From positions 310,001 through 374,000 of the forward strand of contig JANEZZ010001487.1 in NCBI GenBank assembly GCA_026122225.1: a stretch of DNA of 64,000 nucleotides, given 5' to 3'. The notes under the pieces were generated by a model, which was given only the letters and a program-made list of their open reading frames with translations, was not told the origin of the DNA and searched no databases. Source of the stretch: Heloderma charlesbogerti. Lineage: Eukaryota > Chordata > Lepidosauria > Squamata > Helodermatidae. This document shows, in pieces, positions 1 through 10,310 of this stretch. The position numbers and the translations under genes are program-made. Within the stretch, counting starts at the first letter, position 1. Each line of letters opens with the position of its first letter.

Positions 1-48
1 GGGTTTGTAGTCCAAAACATTGGGAGGGCACCAAGTTGGAGAAGGCTG
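1..48. repeat. Right end of palindromic 'TAGTCCAAAACAT' MITE
   Basis: The window opens inside a copy of the short palindromic repeat seen complete at 7609-7746 and 7755-7899. The visible half runs from the GTAGTCCAAAACAT segment through GGGAGGGCACC to GGAGAAGGCTG. It is non-coding. Confidence 0.7.
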
Positions 49-51
49 GTC

Positions 52-205
52 ATGTTGATAGACTGGATATAGATCTGTGTTCAAATCTCCACCCAGCTAT
101 GGAGCTCACAAGGGGCCTTGGACAAGTCATGGACTTTCAACCTAACTTCACAGAGCTGTGGGGAGAACAAAGCAGGCTAACCCATGTGATAGAAATCAAA
201 TGTGA
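52..205 (+). repeat. tRNA-derived SINE fragment
   Basis: GTTCAAATC at 79-87 is a Pol III B-box-like motif. It is followed by the same order of words as the SINE at 9098-9430: CCAGCTATGGAGCTCAC, GGCCTTGGACAAGTCA, CTAAC...TTCACAGAGCTG. No A box is visible, because the 5' part is replaced by the neighbouring MITE. It is a decayed copy and not a tRNA gene. Confidence 0.6.
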
Positions 206-983
206 TTACTTATAATGGTAACCTCTACAGATCCTCAAGTACTGACAGCAGGCAACATAGACTTTCTTGGACAGAATGTGCCTCATACTGAGTACTGACT
301 GGCAGTGGCTCTCTGAGATCTTTCCTGGCCTCGCTGTCTTAGATCTGTAGATTGAGCCTTAAATATGCGTGCAAAGCAATGCAAAGAGCCATAGCTCTTC
401 CCCTTCAAAGGACTGTATTATTATCTTAAACTGGTGCTTGGAGACAGTAGAAGATCGCATCTGGGAGATCAAGCTGAAACTTAAACCATATACAATGGAA
501 GTAGTGTTGGTTGGGAGAGCAGTTGGATCAGAATTAGGTGCATGGCAGGTTTTGGCTGTGGTTGGTCTTCCCCTTAAGCTATAGGATCATGGCTTCAATC
601 TAGTCCTTGATCTGGTATTGTTCTTGAAAGCTCAGGTGGTGGTAGTGATCAGGAATACTGTCTTAGGCTGCAAGCTACTCCCTTTTCTGGAAAAGACAGA
701 GCCAGCTACAAGTCATCGCCACCTTTGTAAAGCCCAGATTGAACCACTCTAGTGCACTCTACATGGGGATGTTTTGAAACATGTTCAGAACTGGGTCAAA
801 ATGTTGCAGTCAGAATGTTAACTGGGGCTGGATAGATGGAGCATATAACTTCAATATTGTTCCATCTCCATTGGTTACTTATTTGTTTCTACTGCTAGTT
901 CTTAACTTTAAGGTAGTAAATGCCCATGGACCCACTGACTTTAGGGACCACCGTCTCCTGCACACTCAGATCAACATCATAGA
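206..983. other. Unassigned non-coding sequence
   Basis: I recognise no gene here. There are only short chance frames (for example 369-584 and 781-993) without domains. The segment near 430-780 has weak similarity in wording to the L2 3' region (for example AGGTGCATGGCAGG and ATTGAACCACT), but too little to call. Confidence 0.4.
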
Positions 984-1240
984 ATCAGAATGATAGGGTT
1001 GGAAGGGGCCTATAAGTCCTTCGAGTCCAACCTCCTGCTCAATGCAGGAATCCAAGTCACAGCATCCCCAACAGATGGCTGCCCAGCCTCATCTTGAATG
1101 CCTCCAGTATGGGAGAGCCCACCATCTCCCTAGGTAAGGGGTTCCATTGTCATATTGCTCTAACAGTCAGGAAGTTTTTCCTGATGTTCAGCTGGAATCT
1201 GGCTTCCTGTAACTCTTTCTATCATCCATCTTACTTTTGG
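984..1240 (-). mobile_element. CR1 LINE 3'-end fragment (copy 1)
   Basis: Read on the minus strand this is the end of a CR1 retrotransposon. It matches the neighbouring copy at 1255-1665 almost word for word over GGGTTGGAAGGGGCCTA, CTGCTCAATGCAGGAATCC and CAGTCAGGAAGTTTTTCCTGA. Two 3' ends lying head-to-tail in the same orientation suggest two insertions or a local duplication. Confidence 0.75.
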
Positions 1241-1254
1241 TCCTTCCTTATAGA

Positions 1255-1665
1255 ATCATAGAATCATAGAATAGTAGGGTTGGAAGGGGCCTACAAGGCC
1301 ATCGAGTCCAACCCCCTGCTCAATGCAGGAATCCGAGTCAGAGCATCCCTGACAGGTGGCTGTCCAGCCTCATCTTGAATGCCTCCAGTCTGGGAGAGCC
1401 CACCACCTCACTAGGTCATTGGTTCCACTGTCATATGCTCTAACAGTCAGGAAGCTTTTCCTGATGTTCAGCCGGAATCTGGCTTCCTGTAACTTGAGCC
1501 CATTATTCCGTGTCCTGATCGAGAAGAGATCCTGGCCTTCCTCTCTGTGACAACCTTTCAAGTACTTGAAGAGCGCTATCATATCTCCCCTCAGTCTTCT
1601 GTTCTCAAGGCTAAACATGCCCAGTTCTTTCAGTCTGTCTTCATAGAGCTTTGTTTCCAGTCCCC
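1255..1665 (-). mobile_element. CR1 LINE 3' fragment with end of RT frame
   Basis: At the left edge the sequence repeats TAGAATCATAGAATCATAG, which on the minus strand is the ATTCTATG-type tail of CR1. Upstream on the minus strand a frame reads [20 protein letters not shown], then [11 protein letters not shown] and [15 protein letters not shown]. This is the conserved C-terminal part of CR1 ORF2, downstream of the RT domain. The element is heavily 5'-truncated, as is usual for CR1, and the endonuclease and RT core are absent. Confidence 0.85.
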
Positions 1666-2030
1666 AACTCCACATCCCCCATTGTTCAGCAAGTAAGTAT
1701 AAGAGATAGGGCCTTTTCAGTTGTGGCACCCCTCTGGCAATCAATTCTGTTCTGTTGTTGCTATAGTGGACTGCAGTGCACGAAAGCTTATGCCACAATA
1801 GATGTGTTAGCCTTTAAGGAGCCACAAGAGACTTTGTTATATTTTTTGATGTTCTTATAGCTGTTTTCCAGTGCAATTCTATGCATATTTGCTCACTTCA
1901 TTGGAGCTACTCCCAAATAACAGTGTATTCTTAATTGATTATTGTTTTTTGCTGTCTTGGATTCCCTCTGTGAAAGAAAGCCAGGGTATAAATATTTTAA
2001 TAAAGATAAAATTAAATTAAAATTAAGATG
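1666..2030. repeat. Mixed L2/SINE-like repeat debris
   Basis: The GGGCCTTTTCAGTTGTGGCACCCC segment resembles the L2 3' region (plus strand). ACGAAAGCTTATGCCACAATAGATGTGTTAG...AAGGTGCCACAAGA-like wording follows. Near 1990-2030 a GGGTATAAATATTTTAATAAAG tail resembles LINE/SINE 3' ends. The pieces are short, and their family assignment is tentative. Confidence 0.4.
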
Positions 2031-3090
2031 CCATCAGTCTGAGATTGCACTTACGGCAAATAATGGAAAGAGATCCAAGAATGGAAAGAGATCCCATAAT
2101 ATTAGCAGTAGTGAATGTAAACCTGGGATTGTCATTCATGTTGACAGCATGATCAGATACAGCAGGAGGAGAGGAAATGGAGAGGTGATAATAATAGAGG
2201 AATATCCATTCAGCTCAGCTGCATATACACTTAAGCTCAATTTCATTGGAAGGTGAGAACCAAGGGTTAAGTCAAAGGCTTCTCCTCAATAGGCTCAGTG
2301 TCAGTGTAACTTTGTATAAACAGCACTCCCGTTTATCTGCACACTTTGGGTGTTCCCACTGGCCATTTAGATAAAATGAGTTTATGTTTCCAGAAATCCA
2401 ATCATAATTGTCAGTTCAAATACCTAGATGACAAGCTTAACGTAACAATTAAGCATGAGGGCTTAGAAAGACTTAGCTGTGTGGTGCCTGTGCAAGTCAA
2501 TGGAGCTCTGCCAATTTCACAAAATAATTGGGCCCAAGAACTAGTCCAGTGGGCGGAAGCGGTGTCTGCACACAGCAGACGATGATGGCAAACAGAAAAT
2601 ACAGCAAGGGCTTGGGTTCATCACACGGTGCTTTTATCCCGCTATTGAGGTGGCTCTGTCACGGAAGTTTGCGTGTTCTTTAGATGACGCCGTTACCCTC
2701 CAGGGTGTCTCCCGCCATTTCCCCCAGCCTATCCTGTGTTTTCCTCAAACGCAAAAAATGTAGCATTTTTCCCAGCCCACAGAACAGGAGCGCCAAGACC
2801 TCCACGTGAAATTCTCCCATAGCGGAAGAAATCGCTCTGTCTGCCTGCTGTGGGCATTTGTTTTCGGTTGCTGGGGGCATGGTCAGCATGATGAAGGCAT
2901 TGGGGATGGGAATGGGGTTGCGGGGAAGGAGACCTGAGCAGATTTGACAGGCACGAGGGCAAGAATCACCTGCTGATTGCGTCTCCTGCCTCTGCATTTC
3001 TCAGTCAGAGGGATAAGAGGGTAAAATGCCTCCCTGCAAAGAAGGGAGACACATCTGATCCCCCACCCCTCCAAGCTCAGAAGCAACGTC
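2031..3090. other. Unassigned non-coding sequence
   Basis: There is no gene or repeat I can name. Overlapping minus-strand frames at 2680-3086 lack recognisable domains and look like chance frames. Confidence 0.4.
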
Positions 3091-3094
3091 CTCT

Positions 3095-3290
3095 GCTGTT
3101 TCAGAGCACCCTATTAAGTTCAATGGGGCTTACTCTCAAGTAAGTGTGCTGAGGGTTGCAGTCTTACAGGGTGATCATATGTCTGCTCAGAAGTCCCATT
3201 GAGTTCAATTTGGCTTACTCCCAAGTAAGTGTGTCCAGGATTGCAGACCTATACCGTAGTATTATCTCTACTCAGAAGTAAGTCAGAGGT
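3095..3290. repeat. Copies of an 'AAGTAAGTGTGC-AGGATTGCAG' dispersed repeat
   Basis: Three partial units follow one another (about 3105-3165, 3178-3245, 3250-3285). Each has GTTCAAT(G)GGGCTTACTC, CAAGTAAGTGTG and GGATTGCAG. The same words recur at 44826-44925. It is a short palindromic MITE-like repeat in several degenerate copies. Confidence 0.5.
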
Positions 3291-3849
3291 TTCCTGGGGG
3301 CTGCAAGAAAACAGTACAGCAGAAGTTGAGCTTAAAAACAAGACACCACCACCCCTCCTTTGCACACATGGCAGGGAGGGAGGGAGGCACTCCCTCAGTT
3401 CAAACCACATGGCTGCCGTCTAAAGAAGCCCTTCCTAATCTCGCAAAGAAACCGAAAGCAGGAAGCTCCGGAAAGGATGTGGGGTTTTGTGGGTTTTTTG
3501 CTTAATGTAGAAACACTAAGACGGCTGGCACTTTATGCTGTTGGTCAAACCATTCATTTTCACTTTTCTGGATCATGCACATTTGCATGACAGTCAGGCT
3601 CCAAAATGAATGCCAGCTTGATGGGAAAATGTAATACTGTAAAAGAAACCAGAAATGGATCAGCTACTCTGAATCTACTGAGAACCACAAATAGGCAGGA
3701 AGACAAAATTGGCGCAAAATTGTTATCCTTTCTCTCAAAGTTAATATAAAACAGTTCCCAAATGCATTTTAAGTTGCAACACTTCTTCAGGGATGTGTAA
3801 TATCTAAAAACATAATAGTAAATCATGGTTATTACCTGTACTAATAAAT

Positions 3850-3994
3850 CAGGGCTGGACAACTTGTGGCCCTCCAGATGTTGGATTGCAATGCCCACTA
3901 TGCCTCACCTCTGGTTATGCTGGCTAAGGCTGATGGACTGCAATGGGAGTTGCAGTCCAACAAGGTCTGGAAGGCCACAATTTGCCCACCCCTG
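3850..3994. mobile_element. hAT-type MITE (CAGGGCTGG...CCACCCCTG)
   Basis: The 145-bp element has inverted ends CAGGGCTGGACAA and TTGCCCACCCCTG and a palindromic core containing CCTCCAGATGTTGGA and its complement. The flanks TAATAAAT (3842-3849) and CAATAAAT (3995-4002) are a 7/8 match, which fits the 8-bp target duplication typical of hAT transposases. It is non-coding. Confidence 0.8.
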
Positions 3995-4029
3995 CAATAA
4001 ATCTTGTCATGTATGATTACTGGGTTCTA

Positions 4030-5475
4030 TATTTACTGATTTATTTATTTTATTTCCAATATTTGTATACCACTCCATATTTAAAACAGATTTCAAAGCG
4101 GTGAACATAAGAGGTAAAACAGTAAAAGAATAAAACAACATGTTAAAATTATGCTTTTAAAAAACAGAATGCCAATAGAAACCATGGCTGGTCAGTTAAG
4201 GAATGCCTCCTCGAACAGTGCTGTTTTCAGGAGGCACCAGAAACAACACAGTGTTGGTGCCTGCCTAACCTCCAGGGCAGAGAGTTCCACAGAAAAGGGG
4301 GCCACCACACTGAAGGCTGTTCTTCTGGTAGACTCCAATTGGGCTATAGGTCCATGTGGAACCACCAGGAGCGAGCCCTCTGATGACCTCAGTGACCAGG
4401 CAGGTTGGTAGGGAGAAGGCACTCTCTCAGGTGTCCTGGTCCCAAGTTGTTTAGGGCTTTGTACACTAGTACTAATACCCTAAACCTGGCCCCTCAGCAA
4501 AGGAGTTGCATGTGGAAAAGGGGCAGCTCCTGACAACAGCCGAGCTGCTGTGTTCTGCACTAGCTCCAGCTTCTGGACCAGCGTTAAGGGCAGCCCCACA
4601 TAGAGCGCATTGCAGTAATCCAGCATTGAGGTTACTAGTGCCTGTACCACTGTGGCCAAGCTATCCCTGTCCAGGAGAGCCCATAGTTGGCAAACCAGCC
4701 GAAGCTGGTAAAAGGCACTCTGAGCCGCCATGGCCACTTGAGCCTCCAGCGACAGTGATGGATCTAGGAGCACCCCCAGGCTATGAACCTGATCTTTCAG
4801 AGGGAGTGCAACCTGTGCAGAACAGGCAATGAGCCTATCTCCCGGACACAGGAACCACTCACCTACAGGGCTTCCATCTTGCCTGGATTCAGTTTCAGTT
4901 TATTGGCCCTCATCTAGCCCATTACTGAGTTCAGGCACTGGTGCAGGACTTGCACAGCCTCTTCAGATGTCACAGCCTGATTCAGATGTCACAAGGAGAT
5001 AGAGCTGTATGTCAACAGCATACTGATGGCACTTGGCTCCAAATCCCCTAATGACTGCTCCCAGAGTCATCATATAGATGTTAAATAACATTGTGGACAA
5101 GATGGTACCCTGCGGATCCCCATAGCTCAATTGCCAAGGGGCCAAGGAATGGTCACCCAATGTTGCTTTCTGAAATCGCTCCTGCAAGTAGGACCAGAAC
5201 CACTGTAACACAGTACCTCCAATACCCCATCCCATGAAGTCAATCCAGGAGGATACCATGGTTCATGGTATCAAAAGTAGGGATGTACGGAGTCTGGGGG
5301 CCCGGATTCTAAAGAATCTGGCCTCATTGGAGTCCGTGGCAGATTTCTCTGTCACCCCTAATCAAAAGCTGATGTGAGATCAAGCAGAATTTACAGGGTT
5401 GGACACCCTCTATCCCTCTCTCAATAAAGGTCATTCATCAGGGTGATCAAGGCTGATTCAGTCCCATAACCAGCA
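4030..5475 (-). mobile_element. Decayed L2 LINE (RT C-terminal half and 3' end)
   Basis: Minus-strand frames at 4963-5259 and 4480-4773 match the L2 copy at 17788-19434. The first has YGDPQGTILSTMLFNIY and QYAVD, the second LDYCNALYVGLPL and LELVQNTAARL. In the catalytic box the usual YADD is read as YAVD, so this copy could not be active. Frameshifts separate the two frames. The 3' end lies near 4030-4100, with TATACCACTCC wording. The RT N-terminus and the endonuclease are missing. An 83-bp hAT element interrupts it at 5278-5360. Confidence 0.85.
5278..5360. mobile_element. 83-bp hAT MITE with perfect 8-bp target duplication
   Basis: It starts TAGGGATGTACGGAGTC and ends GTCACCCCTA. ATCAAAAG flanks it on both sides (5270-5277 and 5361-5368). 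The interior holds GGATTCTAAAGAATC, a short palindrome also seen in the element at 58955-59477. It lies inside the L2 fragment and is therefore younger than it. Confidence 0.85.
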
Positions 5476-7600
5476 AATTTGCGTGATAGTGCAAATGCAC
5501 GTTAGTGCTATTTCGCGATTGAGTGATAGACTGATAGAGTCACAGGAAGATACTGACATAGAGGGTGTGCATATTGATTGAAGACCTGTGCAATAGTGTG
5601 ATAATGAGATGGTGACTTAATATGTAATATGAAAGCTAGACTATGACACAAAGGAATATTAGCTGTGGATCCTCCCCATGTGTAGTTCTGGGGAAATTAC
5701 CTCAGATAAACCTGATTTTCACACTGTAATGGGAGTACTTGCTTGCCTGCGATAGTAGGCTTATTTATGCACACTAGTGTTCTAGCGCTTATTTTCAATG
5801 ATGTTTTAAATGTTGGTCTGTTAGCATCCTGCTCCAAAACATCGAGAAAACTTCTGGAAAACAGGGAGGGAAAGGGTTGGGTCACTGAGGTCATGAGCAA
5901 CACACCCACACAGGCCGGACTACATGCCCCATGGGCAGGACTATGATACCGAACCCAGTGCGGTTGTGGAAACAGGCCAGTAATGGAGCCGAAGTAAGCT
6001 TCGGCTTTTCCAGTAAGCTGGAAAAGTTGGACTATAACCAGTCTCAGAAGAAGTGGGTTTTCCACGATAAAATGCGGGCTGGTGCTGAATGGCCAAGACG
6101 TCATGGAAACACAGAGACCTCACAGTGCAGCCAGGTTGGAGTAAATCGCTGGTGGAAACACACCCCTGGTTACGAGACCTGATCAGCCTTGGTAGCTCTG
6201 ATGTCTTGTCTACATAAAATGTTCGCCGATTACTCTGACAGTGACCCTAACAGCACAATCCCATACATCAGGATAGGCAGACTTCAGGCTTGCAGGGTCT
6301 TTTTTTTTTTTTTACTTTGACTCTGAGACCCACCAACCACAGCTGGGTGCAAAATACATATATTCACTTAGAATTAAAGAGTTCTGAGCCCAGGGATTTG
6401 TTTTGAGTGTCAGAACACACACACACAAAATTTCCACACCAAAATCCACTCTTGATGACTCCAGGATTTTTCAAATGTTTAGGGTTGGGAGGGGGAGACC
6501 AGTTTTTTGCCCCTATTGTTAAACAATTGGGAGTCAGAAAACCTTGCTGATCTACTGCAAATAAGCAGAGGTCTACTATTAGATTCAGATCTACCTTTGC
6601 CCCCCGTCCTGCTAAACATTTTTACTCAGAAGAATGGCCCACTGGGTATACTGGTGCTTACTTCCTCACAGGAAAGTGTGCATTGTATTGCAGCTTAAAT
6701 GAATATATGACCAGGAGTGCCACTGCCTTAAAAAAGCAAGCCTTGTTTATAAGCAATATTTTATGACTGATGGTTGTTTCTGCGCTTGGTATGGAACTGT
6801 GGTGTTGCTTCCAAGCACCTCCAGCAGGGACTAACTGTGAAATAAGTACATAGACCCAACAGATAAGCAGTCATTGATCAACAGCAACTGTAACAGAAAG
6901 ATATTGTGGATTCAGTAGTGCAACACCATTATCATTTTCAGGAAGTATCCACATAACCTCATGGTGACATGGTGAGTGCTGGCCACCATAAGAAAAGCCT
7001 GCTGTTCACACTTCTTTGAAGTTAATCTTATGAACGATGAAGGCCCAGGGAATTCACAGCAGCCTCTTTGAGTCAGACTCCCATCAGGAACTGGGAGAAG
7101 ATCCCACACAACTTCCAGGAAACCACTGCAATGAAGCTGGTTCCAGACATATTCATGGCTGCCCTTATTTCTGCCAGAGCTTGTGATGTCAAGACTGGGA
7201 CTCAGGGCCAAGTCACATGTGACATTAAATATGCCACTATGTCTCTCATTTTGTTCCCCACCTTTAAAATAGCAGTTGCCAGGGAGGGAGGAATACAGGT
7301 TGGGTCTGTGGCATGGGAGAGGGGAGTTTAACCCTTTTCCCCAGCTCTACATGCCTGCCAAAACTCCCCCCCTCAAAAAAACACCCCTATTTGCTTCTGA
7401 AGGTGCCATTGCAGCTAATAGCAGCTTCAAGTGGGGCTTGTTTGGCAGGAAAATGGTATGAGGAGAAGTGCTCATACCACAGTCCCAATCTAAATCATAC
7501 CACCCATGTCTGCTATCTTAAGTGTGGGGACATAAGAAAGATGACAATATTTTAAACATCACATCTGGTTTGGCCCTCAAGACTCTAGGTAAGTTTGAAT
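5476..7600. other. Unassigned sequence, no gene recognised
   Basis: A T-tract lies at about 6300-6314. Several frames of 60-146 codons (for example 5697-6104) carry no recognisable domain. I see no complete repeat. Confidence 0.4.
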
Positions 7601-7608
7601 TTCTAGTC

Positions 7609-7746
7609 CAGCCTTTCCCAACGTGGTGCCCTCCAAATATTTTGGACTTCAACTCCCATCAGCCCAAGCCAGCATGGCCAATAGTCAGGAATGCTGGAAG
7701 TTGTAGTCCCAAACACCTGGAAGGTGCCAAGTTGGAGAAGGCTGCT
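7609..7746. repeat. Palindromic MITE, tandem copy 1
   Basis: Arms CAGCCTTTCCCAACGTGGTG and CAAGTTGGAGAAGGCTG face each other. Between them TTTTGGACTTCAACTCCCATC faces a diverged GGAAGTTGTAGTCCCAAA. It is a non-autonomous DNA-transposon-like hairpin element, with at least seven further copies in the window. Confidence 0.7.
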
Positions 7747-7754
7747 GTAGTGAA

Positions 7755-7899
7755 CATCATCCTCCCCAATTTGGCACCCTTCCAGATGTTTGGGATCAAC
7801 TCCCATCAGCCCCACCCAGAATGGCTAATGGTCAAGGGTGATGGGAGTTGTAGTCCAAAACATCTGGAGGGCACCATACTGGAGAAGGCTGTTCTGCAT
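7755..7899. repeat. Palindromic MITE, tandem copy 2
   Basis: It has the same architecture as the copy eight bases upstream: CCAGATGTTTGGGATCAACTC facing GATGGGAGTTGTAGTCC, with CATCAT near both edges (about 7755 and 7900). Two copies almost abutting suggest insertion into or next to an earlier copy. Confidence 0.65.
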
Positions 7900-8036
7900 C
7901 ATGAAGGGGATCATTCCTGCTTGCTTTCATCCAGGATAATACCCCCCCATCATCTCTGGTGACTACAAAGAACAACAGGTCCCAGTGTGTGGTCTGAAGG
8001 CACATGAATGATACAGCAAAGATGCTAAAGCTAAGC

Positions 8037-8335
8037 ATGTTGTTGTTGTTGTTCAGTCGTACAGTCGTGTCTGACTCTTTGTGACCCCATGGAACATAGC
8101 ACGCCAGGCCTTCCTGTCCTCCGCTCTCTCCCGGAGTGTGCTCAAGTCCATATTCATTGCATTGGTGATGCTATCCAGCCATCTCATCCTCTGCCGTCCC
8201 CTTCTCCTTTTGCCTTCAGTCTTTCCCAGCATCAGGGTCTTTTCCAGAGAGTTTTCTCTTCGCATTAGGTGGCCAGAATATTTGAGCTTCAGTTTCAGTA
8301 TCTGTCCTTCCAATGAGCAGTCAGGGTTGATTAAT
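8037..8335 (-). mobile_element. BovB LINE 3'-end fragment
   Basis: On the minus strand the frame ends LMRRENSLEKTLMLGKTEGK, then RRRGRQRMRWLDSITNAM and HGVTKSQTRL. This is the extreme C-terminus of the BovB (RTE clade) polyprotein. The (TTG)n at about 8039-8052 is the complement of the (CAA)n tail. The copy is 5'-truncated within the codons that read IKEINPECSLEG in the longer copies. Confidence 0.9.
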
Positions 8336-8367
8336 GCCATGCCTGTATGGGAGATCACTTGGAAGCT

Positions 8368-8450
8368 CTTCTGCACGCTGCCTTGAGTTGCATGAAGAAA
8401 GGTGGGCTATAAATGTATGAAATAAATTAATAAATAATAAATATTTCTGA
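8368..8450 (+). repeat. LINE/SINE-type 3' tail
   Basis: GCTGCCTTGAG...AAGGTGGGCTATAAATGTATGAAATAAATTAATAAATAA is the AT-rich tail common to L2-type LINEs and to SINEs that borrow it. No body is attached. Confidence 0.5.
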
Positions 8451-9097
8451 AAGACAGAGATGGTAATATTTCACTTTGTCCCACCCAGAGCCCTGACAGT
8501 GCCAGAATATCACCACTTTGAGAAATACATTTCAAGATCCCATCCCAATTAGGGTCCCACGCCCCCATGTCGAGGATAAATTGTTATAAATTTGTATAGT
8601 TTAGAAACAAAAATGCATATAAAAATGTGTTTTATGTAAATTTGTATTGTTAATAAATTAGAAACCACATTAGAAATAAGGAAATACTTATTTATAGTTT
8701 ATTTGTAGCTTATTTATGGCCTTATTTATAGTTTATTTTCTGCTTATGCAATTCGGATAGATAGTTGCACGGCTTGCTTCCAGCACCAGATAAGCTGCAA
8801 TCAACAAATAGTTAAGAGTAGCTGTCATCACTGCTTTTTTTATTACTTTGTGCTGCAGCCATTCAATAGGCTGTAAAATCCAGCAGCTTTGACCCTGACT
8901 TTCTTGCCCTCTATATGTTATCAGTTAACCATTTCTCCATAAAAAACAAAAACAAACCTGGAAAGCATGTCTGTTCCCAAGATATTTCCACAGTGTTGAC
9001 ATAACATTAGTATTATCATTATGTGTTGGCTCAAAAAAACCATCTGTCCTGTCCCAGAATGCTGGTCTACAGCGATTGTGCAGTGCCCAGTTCCACA
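8451..9097. other. AT-rich unassigned sequence
   Basis: Degenerate short direct repeats of TTATTTATAGTTTATTT occur at 8685-8745. No gene is seen. Confidence 0.4.
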
Positions 9098-9430
9098 GAG
9101 AGCCAGTGTGGTATAGTACAGTCTTCCCTAACCAGGTACTCTCCAGATATTTTGGAATTCAATTCCCATCAGCCTCAGCCAACATGGCCAATCATCAGCA
9201 ATACTTGGATTGTAACCCAACCATCTGGAGAGAATGTCAGACTGGAGCATGGAAAAGCCGGGTTCAAATCCCTATTCACCCATGAAGCACATGGTATGAA
9301 TATTTGGGCCAGTCACATACTCTCAGCCTAACCTACCTCACAGGGTTGTTGTGAGGACAAAATGGGGTGAGGACTATGTATGCCTTCTTGAACTCCTGGG
9401 TGGAAAGGCAAGGTATAAATGCATGTGTCT
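9098..9430 (+). repeat. tRNA-derived SINE interrupted by a palindromic MITE
   Basis: The 5' part reads AGAGCCAGTGTGGTATAGTA, an A-box-like region. The B-box-like GGGTTCAAATCCC is at 9260-9272. It is followed by GGGCCAGTCACATACTCTCAG, CCTACCTCACAGGGTTGTTG and a tail GGAAAGGCAAGGTATAAATG. Between the two boxes lies a MITE (about 9121-9245), so the original SINE was about 210 bp. The split promoter makes Pol III transcription unlikely. Confidence 0.75.
9121..9245. repeat. Degenerate palindromic MITE inside the SINE
   Basis: CTCCAGATATTTTGGAATTCA and AATTCCCATCAGCCTCAGCC face a diverged GGATTGTAACCCAACCATC and TGGAGAG. It belongs to the same family as 7609-7746 but is more decayed. Confidence 0.6.
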
Positions 9431-9462
9431 GGGTAGAGAACACCATACTATTCACTCCAAGT

Positions 9463-10302
9463 TAAGGATGTACGAAATTGGCCTTACCTAGCTCCGCCGG
9501 GTTCCGCTGGGGGTGGGAGGCGCTCCGTCCCTCCCCCCGGAATCCTGGCCAGCCGGCTGTGCTCCGCAGGGATTCTGAGGAGCCGCTGGCCGGCTCTGCC
9601 AGCAGCTGGACATCCGGCCGCTGGCTAGCAGGGACGTAAATGGCAGCGGCCGTAGCCGCCGCTGTTTGCGTCCCTGTAGTCAGCTGTGATAGGCTACATA
9701 AATCTTTACGTAGCCTATCATGTCTGACTTTAAAAACAAACAAACATGTGCATACGCAAATGGCGGCAGCTACGGCCGCCGCCATTTGCATTCCTTATTT
9801 TGGCCCGTCTTAGTCTACGTAAATATTTATGTAGACTAAGACGGCGAAAATAAGGGGAACGCAAATAGCGTAGCAGACAAAATAAAGAACGCAAATGGCG
9901 GTGGCCGTAGCTGCTGCCATTTGCGTACGCACGTGTGTGTTTTTTTAAAAATCAGACGTGATAGGCTTCATAAAGATTTACGTAGCCTATCATTTTTTTT
10001 TTAACCTAGCCGTGATAGGCTACATAAATCTTTACATAGCCTATCACGTCTTTTTTTTTTTTTTACACGGGGAATGGAGGTGGCGGCAGCCAGTCGGAAG
10101 ACCAGCCGCCGCCGCCGCCGCCACCGAACCGCTGCCACCGGAGCCGCCGCCACCCGGAAGATCCGCCCCAGGTAAGTCTTGTCCCAGGGGGATCCGTGGG
10201 GGGGGGCGGGGGGGCAGGCCTTTCCACCACAGATTTCGGGGGGCCGAATGCCCTGGCATTTGGTCTTCCCGAGATCCATGGCAGAATTCTCTGCCATCCC
10301 TA
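9463..10302. mobile_element. Palindrome-module hAT element, copy A (reverse orientation)
   Basis: The ends are TAAGGATGTACG and GCCATCCCTA. The flanks CTCCAAGT (9455-9462) and CTCCCAGT (10303-10310) form a 7/8-matching 8-bp target duplication, which indicates a hAT-type transposase. The interior has hairpins built on GTGATAGGCTACATAAA / TTTACGTAGCCTATCA (about 9688-9722, 9958-9993, 10012-10047). It also has TAGTCTACGTAAATATTTATG (about 9813-9840) and CGCAAATGGCGG facing CCGCCATTTGC. A GCC-trinucleotide run lies near 10103-10125 and a G-run at 10198-10215. It has no transposase frame. Orientation is opposite to copies B-D. Confidence 0.9.
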
Positions 10303-10310
10303 CTCCCAGT

